Origin: Sphingobacteriales bacterium
GTDB lineage: Bacteria > Bacteroidota > Bacteroidia > Chitinophagales > Chitinophagaceae
Direction: 5' to 3'
Assembly: GCA_023251235.1 (NCBI GenBank)
Contig: JAHEZE010000015.1
Location: forward strand, 1-39,457
DNA length: 39,457 nucleotides
The first letter of the stretch is position 1. Each line of letters opens with the position of its first letter. Position numbers and translations under genes: made by a program. The notes under the pieces are model-generated. The model was given only the letters and a program-made list of their open reading frames with translations. It searched no databases and was not told the DNA's origin. Positions 33,820-39,457 of the stretch are shown here, one piece after another.

Positions 33820-34959
33820 ATGAATGTATACATGAATATCAAAATTGCGGTTGGTTCACTATTATTTATTTTTGGATGTAAGCTGATGCCCCGGAATGAA
33901 GGAAAAGAAATTACCAGTTCCAAACAAATGGCAGGGAAAATATTTTATAATATGATTGAAACAGACAGTGTTTTTCAGTACACACTTATTAATAAGAATG
34001 GAATGCTTGTAAAAATCCTGAACTATGGCGGAACAGTAACGGATATTATCACTCCTGATAAAAATGGAAAGATGGGAGATGTGATATTGGGATATGATTC
34101 GTTAAGCGGTTACATGCAAAAAGGTAATCCGTATTTTGGTTGTCTTGTTGGCCGCTATGCCAACCGCATTGCCAATGCAAAATTTACACTCGATGGAAAA
34201 GAATATACGTTGGCTGCAAATAATGGCCCCAACTCATTGCACGGCGGTTGGAAAGGATTTGATAAAATAATCTGGTCAGTAAAATCATTCAATGATTCCA
34301 GTCTTGCACTTTCTTATTTAAGTAAAGACGGAGAAGAAGGGTATCCTGGTAATTTATCTGTAGAGGTAATGTATTCTCTCAACGTTGATAATTCATTGAA
34401 AATTGAATATAATGCTACCACTGATAAGCCAACTCCTGTTAACCTGACTAATCATTGTTATTTTAATTTATCTGCCGGAACGGATTCCACAATTCTCGAT
34501 CATGAACTAATGCTGAAAGCTGATAAATACACACCCGTTAATGAAACCCTGATTCCAACCGGAAAAACTGCTGATGTAAAAGGAACACCCATGGATTTTA
34601 CAGTTGCAAAAAAGATCGGGAAAGAAATTGCACAGGTCAATGGAGGATATGATCACAATTGGGTCTTAAACAAAACGGGCAACGATCTTGAAATGATTGC
34701 ATCCGTTTATCATGCAGCGAGTGGTCGTTATATGGAAGTACTAACTACACAACCAGGTATTCAATTCTATACCGGAAATTTTTTAGATGGCACATTAAAA
34801 AATACAAGGGGAGGTTTACAATATGTACAACATGCCGGACTTTGTTTAGAAACCCAGCATTTCCCGGATTCACCTAATCAACCAGCATTTCCAAATACAA
34901 TTCTGAAGCCGGGAGAATCATATCATCATGTAACAGTTTATAAATTTTCAATTAAGTAA
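33820..34959 (+). CDS. Aldose 1-epimerase (GalM-like) lipoprotein
   Basis: Interconverts alpha and beta anomers of aldoses. The 379-residue protein has an N-terminal hydrophobic segment ending LFIFGC, a likely lipobox, so it would be anchored in the cell envelope. GalM motifs are present: [13 protein letters not shown] near residue 68-80, [12 protein letters not shown] near 110-121, [15 protein letters not shown] near 134-148, and [10 protein letters not shown] near 208-217 with the catalytic His; the catalytic Glu lies in [15 protein letters not shown] near residue 345. A second ATG at 33832 would also give a good signal peptide. In this operon it probably speeds anomer exchange of released L-arabinose. 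Its stop shares one base with the next start (TAATG). Confidence 0.92.
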   Translation: MNVYMNIKIAVGSLLFIFGCKLMPRNEGKEITSSKQMAGKIFYNMIETDSVFQYTLINKNGMLVKILNYGGTVTDIITPDKNGKMGDVILGYDSLSGYMQKGNPYFGCLVGRYANRIANAKFTLDGKEYTLAANNGPNSLHGGWKGFDKIIWSVKSFNDSSLALSYLSKDGEEGYPGNLSVEVMYSLNVDNSLKIEYNATTDKPTPVNLTNHCYFNLSAGTDSTILDHELMLKADKYTPVNETLIPTGKTADVKGTPMDFTVAKKIGKEIAQVNGGYDHNWVLNKTGNDLEMIASVYHAASGRYMEVLTTQPGIQFYTGNFLDGTLKNTRGGLQYVQHAGLCLETQHFPDSPNQPAFPNTILKPGESYHHVTVYKFSIK

Positions 34960-37358
34960 TGAAAAGAATCTTCTTATTCCTGATTGCTGATTTCTTATTC
35001 CTTATTTCTTTTCCACAGGCAGATAAAGCTCCTGCTTATCCTCTTATTACTAATGATCCGTATTTCAGTATCTGGAGTTTTACTGATAAACTGAATGAAA
35101 GCACAACAAAACACTGGACGGGAACAGATCATTCATTAATGGGGATATTAAATGTTGATGGTAAACTTTATAAATTTCTGGGTGATTCTCCAAGGGAATT
35201 GAAATCTATATTGGCCGATGCAGACTTTGCTTCATATAATTGCCAGTTCACTGAAGCTAAACCTGCCGGAAATTGGACAAATGTGGAATATGATGATGCG
35301 AAATGGCAAACAGGAAAAGGAATGTTTGGCACACAGAATGTGGAGCCACAAACGATCTGGACAAGCAGAGAAATTTGGATAAGAAGAACATTTGAAATTT
35401 CGTCAATGAATTTTCACCAACTCCTGTTGAAGACCAAATATGATGACAATGTTGAGATCTATCTTAATGGAGAAAAAATATACACTGCCGGATGTTGTTC
35501 TGCCAATAAAGAAATTTTATTGACGAAATCAGTAGAACAGAAATTGCATAAGGGAAAAAATGTGCTGGCTATGTATTGTGAAAACACCGGTGGCCAGGCC
35601 TACATTGATGCCGGGTTGTATGATAGATTACCACCTCAGCCAATTCAGCAGGCCATTCAAAAGAAAGTTGAGATTACTGCGACGCAGACAAAATATGAGT
35701 TTGACTGTGGCCCTGTTTTTATTGCGGTAGATTTTCTTTCTCCTTTACTGATAAATGATCTTGATTTGTTTTCAAGGCCTGTTAGCTATGTAACTTTTAA
35801 TGTTCTGTCAAATGATGGCAAACCACATGATGTGAAATTATATTTTAATGTTGCTAATGAACTGGTGAGAAATAATAAAAAGTCGGAAGTAAAAACAGGA
35901 ATTGGAAAGTATGAGAACATATCCTACTTCAAAATAGGCACGACAGGGCAACCGGTATTGAAAAGAAAAGGAGATGATGTGAGAATTGATTGGGGATACC
36001 TGTACTTGGCCGTTACCAATGAGGCAGGAGTAAAGCAGAATACCAGTTCAAAAATTCCCGGAATTAATTTACCGGGGATGATAAGCACTGAAATCAGTTT
36101 CGGAAAGGTGAAATCGGTTCCAATTGAAAAAACAGTACTTCTTGCTTACGATGATTTATATTCTATTCAATATTTCAACCAGGATTTACACGCATGGTGG
36201 AAGAAGAATTTTTCTACCACAGAAGAAATGATAAAAAAATCTTTGAATGATTTCGGACCGATAGCGGAACGTTGCGGGAAGTTTGATAAAGAATTATACA
36301 ACGATGCTTTAAATGCGGGCGGAGAAACCTATGCAAAACTTTGTGTACTGGCTTATCGCCAATCTCTTGCTGCGCATAAATTAGTAAGAGGACCCAACAA
36401 TGAAATTCTTTTTCCTCAAAAAGAAAATTTCAGTAATGGTTCTATCTGGACGGTGGATGTAACTTATCCTTCGGCGCCACTGACTTTAATTTATAATCCG
36501 GAATTACTGAAAGGAATGGTGGAACCATTGATGTACTACAGTGAAAGTGGAAAATGGACAAAGCCATTTCCTGCTCACGACTTAGGAACTTATCCAATTG
36601 CCAATGGACAAACATATCCGGAAGATATGCCGGTGGAAGAGGCAGGCAATATGATTATCCTTACGGCGGCTATTTGCAAAGCACAGGGCAAGAATGATTT
36701 TGCAAATAAACATTGGAATACATTAAGTCAATGGGTGGAGTTTTTAGTGAAAGATGGATTTGACCCCGCCAACCAATTATGTACAGATGATTTTGCCGGT
36801 CATCTTGCACGGAATGCTAATTTATCTATGAAGGCGATTATGGGCATTGCTGCCTACGCTCAGATGGCGAAGGGCCTTGGTAAAAGAGGTGAGGCTGGTA
36901 AATATTATAACATTGCGGAAGATTATGCTGCCCGATGGATGCAGATGGCGGATGATGGGGATCATTACTCTCTTACTTTTGATAAGAAAGGAACCTGGAG
37001 TCAGAAGTATAATCTTGTTTGGGATAAATTGCTTGGATTAAATCTTTTTCCACAATCGGTTTATGATAAAGAAATTAAATACTATCTCACCAAACAAAAC
37101 CAATTTGGATTACCCTTAGATAGCCGGAAGACTTATACAAAATCTGATTGGATACTATGGACAGCTACTCTTGCCAATAATCAAAATGATTTTGAAGCAC
37201 TGATTAAACCGGTTTATAAGTTTGCGACAGAAACACCGACCAGAGTTCCTTTGAGTGACTGGCATGAAACAACTGACGGTAAACAGGTGGGTTTCCAGGC
37301 AAGAAGTGTGGTGGGAGGATATTTTATTAAAATGCTTGAAAATAAATGGAAGAAATAA
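34959..37358 (+). CDS. DUF4964/DUF5127/DUF4965 glutaminase-A-like secreted protein
   Basis: A 799-residue secreted protein (signal peptide near residues 1-19). It starts with [23 protein letters not shown], the typical opening of the family also containing fungal glutaminase A. An inserted beta-sandwich of the galactose-binding kind covers about residues 95-225 ([19 protein letters not shown], then IWIRRTFEI). The helical C-terminal half carries [12 protein letters not shown] near 497, [19 protein letters not shown] near 554-572, and [19 protein letters not shown] near 608-626, and ends [24 protein letters not shown]. The fold of this half resembles alpha/alpha-barrel glycosidases, so a sugar substrate is as possible as glutamine. 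It stands between a mutarotase and a second arabinofuranosidase, which favours a role in plant glycan or glycoprotein breakdown. The activity is unproven. Confidence 0.85.
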   Translation: MKRIFLFLIADFLFLISFPQADKAPAYPLITNDPYFSIWSFTDKLNESTTKHWTGTDHSLMGILNVDGKLYKFLGDSPRELKSILADADFASYNCQFTEAKPAGNWTNVEYDDAKWQTGKGMFGTQNVEPQTIWTSREIWIRRTFEISSMNFHQLLLKTKYDDNVEIYLNGEKIYTAGCCSANKEILLTKSVEQKLHKGKNVLAMYCENTGGQAYIDAGLYDRLPPQPIQQAIQKKVEITATQTKYEFDCGPVFIAVDFLSPLLINDLDLFSRPVSYVTFNVLSNDGKPHDVKLYFNVANELVRNNKKSEVKTGIGKYENISYFKIGTTGQPVLKRKGDDVRIDWGYLYLAVTNEAGVKQNTSSKIPGINLPGMISTEISFGKVKSVPIEKTVLLAYDDLYSIQYFNQDLHAWWKKNFSTTEEMIKKSLNDFGPIAERCGKFDKELYNDALNAGGETYAKLCVLAYRQSLAAHKLVRGPNNEILFPQKENFSNGSIWTVDVTYPSAPLTLIYNPELLKGMVEPLMYYSESGKWTKPFPAHDLGTYPIANGQTYPEDMPVEEAGNMIILTAAICKAQGKNDFANKHWNTLSQWVEFLVKDGFDPANQLCTDDFAGHLARNANLSMKAIMGIAAYAQMAKGLGKRGEAGKYYNIAEDYAARWMQMADDGDHYSLTFDKKGTWSQKYNLVWDKLLGLNLFPQSVYDKEIKYYLTKQNQFGLPLDSRKTYTKSDWILWTATLANNQNDFEALIKPVYKFATETPTRVPLSDWHETTDGKQVGFQARSVVGGYFIKMLENKWKK

Positions 37359-37362
37359 CCCG

Positions 37363-39457
37363 ATGAAAAAAAATAGTTTCCTCTTAATATTCTTTTATAG
37401 CTCATTTGTTTCATCACAATCTTATGTGCCGGAAAAGAATTTCTCAAAAATGAAAGTGAAACCGGTAATCCCTGTGAGAGCTTATGCTTTTAATCTGAAG
37501 GATGTAAAACTTTTGAACAGTCCATTTAAACATGCGATGGAAATGGACAGTGCATATTTACTTTTATTAAAACCCAATCGCTTGCTTCACCGTTTTCATA
37601 AGTATGCCGGTTTGCCGGTGAAAGACTCAGTATATGCAGGCTGGGAGAGTGAAGGATTATCAGGACATACTTTGGGTCATTATTTATCGGCGGTTTCAAT
37701 GATGTATGTGACAACAGGTAATAAAGAATTAAAGAATCGTGTTAATTATATTGTTGATGAACTGGAGAAATGCCAGCAGGCAAGAAAGACAGGTTATGTG
37801 GGAGCTATTCCCAATGAAGATTCAATTTTTGGTAAAGTGGCAAGAGGGAAAATAAAATCTTCCGGTTTTGATCTGAACGGAGGATGGAGTCCCTGGTACA
37901 CGGTACATAAATTAATGGCAGGACTTTGTGATGCGTATTTGTATTGTGAAAATAAAAAAGCATTACAGATAGTTACCAATATGGCTGATTGGGTTTACCA
38001 TACTGTTTATCATCTGGATGATTCCACCAGATTAAAGATGCTGAACTGTGAATATGGCGGCATGAATGAAGTGCTGGCAAATATTTATGCGTTAACCGGC
38101 AATAAAAAATATCTTGATCTTTCTTATAAATTTTATGATGAATTTGTAATGGGACAACTGGCAAAAAAAATTGATCCACTTCCGGGAAAACACAGTAATA
38201 CCAATGTGCCAAAAGCCATTGGCAGTGCAAGGCAATATGAATTAACCGGGAATGAAAGAGATAAAACCATTGCCTCCTTTTTCTGGCAAACAATGACGCA
38301 TAATCATAGTTACGTAATCGGTGGTAACAGCAACTATGAATATTGTGGTGAGGCAGGAAAATTAAATGACCGGCTCAGTGACAATACCTGTGAAACCTGC
38401 AACACTTACAACATGCTCAAACTTACGAGGCATTTATTTGCGTGGAATCCGTCAGCGGAATTGATGGATTATTATGAAAGAGCTTTGTATAATCATATAC
38501 TTGCTTCACAAAATCCTGCTAATGGCATGATGACTTATTTTGTGCCGCTAAGGATGGGGACAAAAAAAGAATTCAGTGATTCGTTCAATACATTTACCTG
38601 TTGTGTAGGCAGTGGTATGGAAAATCATTCAAAGTATGTAGAACAGATTTATAGTTATGATGGAAAAGATATATTATTTGTAAATCTCTTCATTCCTTCA
38701 GTATTGAATTGGAAAGAAAAGAATGTCATTGTCACCCAACTGAATTTTGTGCCAGAGAGTAATCAGGTAAAACTCAGGATTGATTGTCCGTCGCCCACTA
38801 CTTTTTCTTTAAGAATCCGCAGACCTTTTTGGAGCAGAAATAATCCGGTCATTAATGTAAATGGTGAAGCAGTGAAAACAGAAACTGATGAACATGGATA
38901 TTTGGCAATGGCACGTAAATGGAAGAAAGGAGATGTTGTGGCAGTAGATTTTGAAATGAATCTTTACACCGAAGCAATGCCGGATAATCCTGATCGGATT
39001 GCCATCAAATATGGCCCGTTGGTGATGGCGGGGCAATTGGGAAAACAAATGCCCGATCCTGTTTATGGAACTCCTGTTTTACTTACCGATAATAAAAATG
39101 TGAATGACTGGATAAAACCAACTGCTCAGCCTTTGCAGTTTGAGATGAAAGGAGTGGGTAAACCTTTTGATGTTACACTGATTCCTTTTTACAAGACTTA
39201 TGATCAGTATTACAGTGTGTACTGGGATTTTTTTTCCAATGCAGATTGGAATGCAAGACAGACAGAGTATGAGGCAGAGAAAAAAAGAGCAAAAGAAATT
39301 GAAGAAAAGACAATTGATTATTTCCGTATTGGCGAAATGCAGCCTGAAAGAGATCATAACCTGAAAGCCAGTGAAAGAAGTTATGTAAGTGATGCCATTG
39401 GAAGAATGGGAAGAGAAGCCAGAAGAGATAATTTTTTCTCTTTTGATATGAAAGTGG
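37363..39457 (+). CDS. Second DUF1680 (GH127/GH146-type) beta-L-arabinofuranosidase, C-terminus cut by window edge
   Basis: From the ATG at 37363 the frame is open for 698 codons to the right edge. A signal peptide (residues about 1-19, ending VSSQS) is present. Zinc-site residues are found as CETC at 343-346 and CC at 413-414 (FTCCVGSGMENHS); E326 or E330 is the likely acid/base. GHTLGHYLSAVSMMY near 101-115 and CEYGGMNEVLANIYALTG near 229-246 distinguish it from the GH127 enzyme at 31350 and resemble the DUF1680 branch classed as GH146. It begins four bases after the preceding stop. After the barrel, the visible tail (PERDHNLKASERSYVSDAIG) starts another domain. The operon may continue past the window. 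Confidence 0.9.
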   Translation, partial: MKKNSFLLIFFYSSFVSSQSYVPEKNFSKMKVKPVIPVRAYAFNLKDVKLLNSPFKHAMEMDSAYLLLLKPNRLLHRFHKYAGLPVKDSVYAGWESEGLSGHTLGHYLSAVSMMYVTTGNKELKNRVNYIVDELEKCQQARKTGYVGAIPNEDSIFGKVARGKIKSSGFDLNGGWSPWYTVHKLMAGLCDAYLYCENKKALQIVTNMADWVYHTVYHLDDSTRLKMLNCEYGGMNEVLANIYALTGNKKYLDLSYKFYDEFVMGQLAKKIDPLPGKHSNTNVPKAIGSARQYELTGNERDKTIASFFWQTMTHNHSYVIGGNSNYEYCGEAGKLNDRLSDNTCETCNTYNMLKLTRHLFAWNPSAELMDYYERALYNHILASQNPANGMMTYFVPLRMGTKKEFSDSFNTFTCCVGSGMENHSKYVEQIYSYDGKDILFVNLFIPSVLNWKEKNVIVTQLNFVPESNQVKLRIDCPSPTTFSLRIRRPFWSRNNPVINVNGEAVKTETDEHGYLAMARKWKKGDVVAVDFEMNLYTEAMPDNPDRIAIKYGPLVMAGQLGKQMPDPVYGTPVLLTDNKNVNDWIKPTAQPLQFEMKGVGKPFDVTLIPFYKTYDQYYSVYWDFFSNADWNARQTEYEAEKKRAKEIEEKTIDYFRIGEMQPERDHNLKASERSYVSDAIGRMGREARRDNFFSFDMKV

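Noticed and set aside
1-39457. CRISPR array, tRNA genes, prophage or toxin-antitoxin pair
   Set aside because: No regularly spaced repeats, cloverleaf sequences, phage structural genes or toxin-antitoxin pairs were seen on either strand.

Overview
The window is a stretch of chromosome from a low-GC member of the Bacteroidota, most likely family Chitinophagaceae. Pointers to this are promoter boxes of the TAnnTTTG type, a type IX secretion plug protein, a TamL-type Omp85 lipoprotein, a short archaeal/eukaryal-type prolyl-tRNA synthetase, a pRiA4b ORF-3-like gene beside miaA, almost no Shine-Dalgarno sites, and several GH127-type enzymes with signal peptides. No tRNA, CRISPR array or phage gene was seen.

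Positions 1-22.9 kb are mostly core genes. In order: a partial 4-hydroxyphenylpyruvate dioxygenase (minus), purK, a three-gene RND efflux operon (adaptor, pump, outer-membrane factor), a pRiA4b ORF-3-like protein with miaA, a CBS-domain protein, a FadL-type porin and an Asn/Tyr-rich lipoprotein (both minus), proS, a DUF5362 membrane protein, truB, TamL (minus), a SpoU/TrmH RNA methyltransferase, an FtsX-like permease (minus), the T9SS plug protein, a small transaldolase (minus), a signal recognition particle RNA (minus) and a small secreted unknown (minus).

Positions 23.0-39.5 kb are an accessory catabolic region. First come three enzymes matching trans-4-hydroxy-L-proline breakdown: a DapA-family deaminase, a 2-oxoglutarate-semialdehyde dehydrogenase and a 4-hydroxyproline 2-epimerase. 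They are split by a secreted Asp-box/VPS10-like protein and by a REP-associated tyrosine transposase (RAYT) with its own REP palindromes. Then a tightly packed six-gene operon encodes a GH51 alpha-L-arabinofuranosidase, a GH127 beta-L-arabinofuranosidase, a DinB-like protein, a GalM-like mutarotase lipoprotein, a DUF4965/glutaminase-like protein and a second DUF1680 (GH127/GH146-type) enzyme cut by the window edge.

Read together, this region looks like a locus for using plant hydroxyproline-rich glycoproteins (extensins): arabinofuranosidases strip the hydroxyproline-linked arabinosides, and the released hydroxyproline is converted to 2-oxoglutarate. This is inference from gene families and adjacency. 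The D-hydroxyproline dehydrogenase, a SusC/SusD pair and a regulator are not in the window.

Two non-coding signals stand out. A 39-base perfect REP palindrome forms exactly codons 12-24 of the hydroxyproline epimerase gene. A 58-base element (48 of 58 bases identical) lies in the same orientation just upstream of both the hydroxyphenylpyruvate dioxygenase and GH51 genes, about 29 kb apart.
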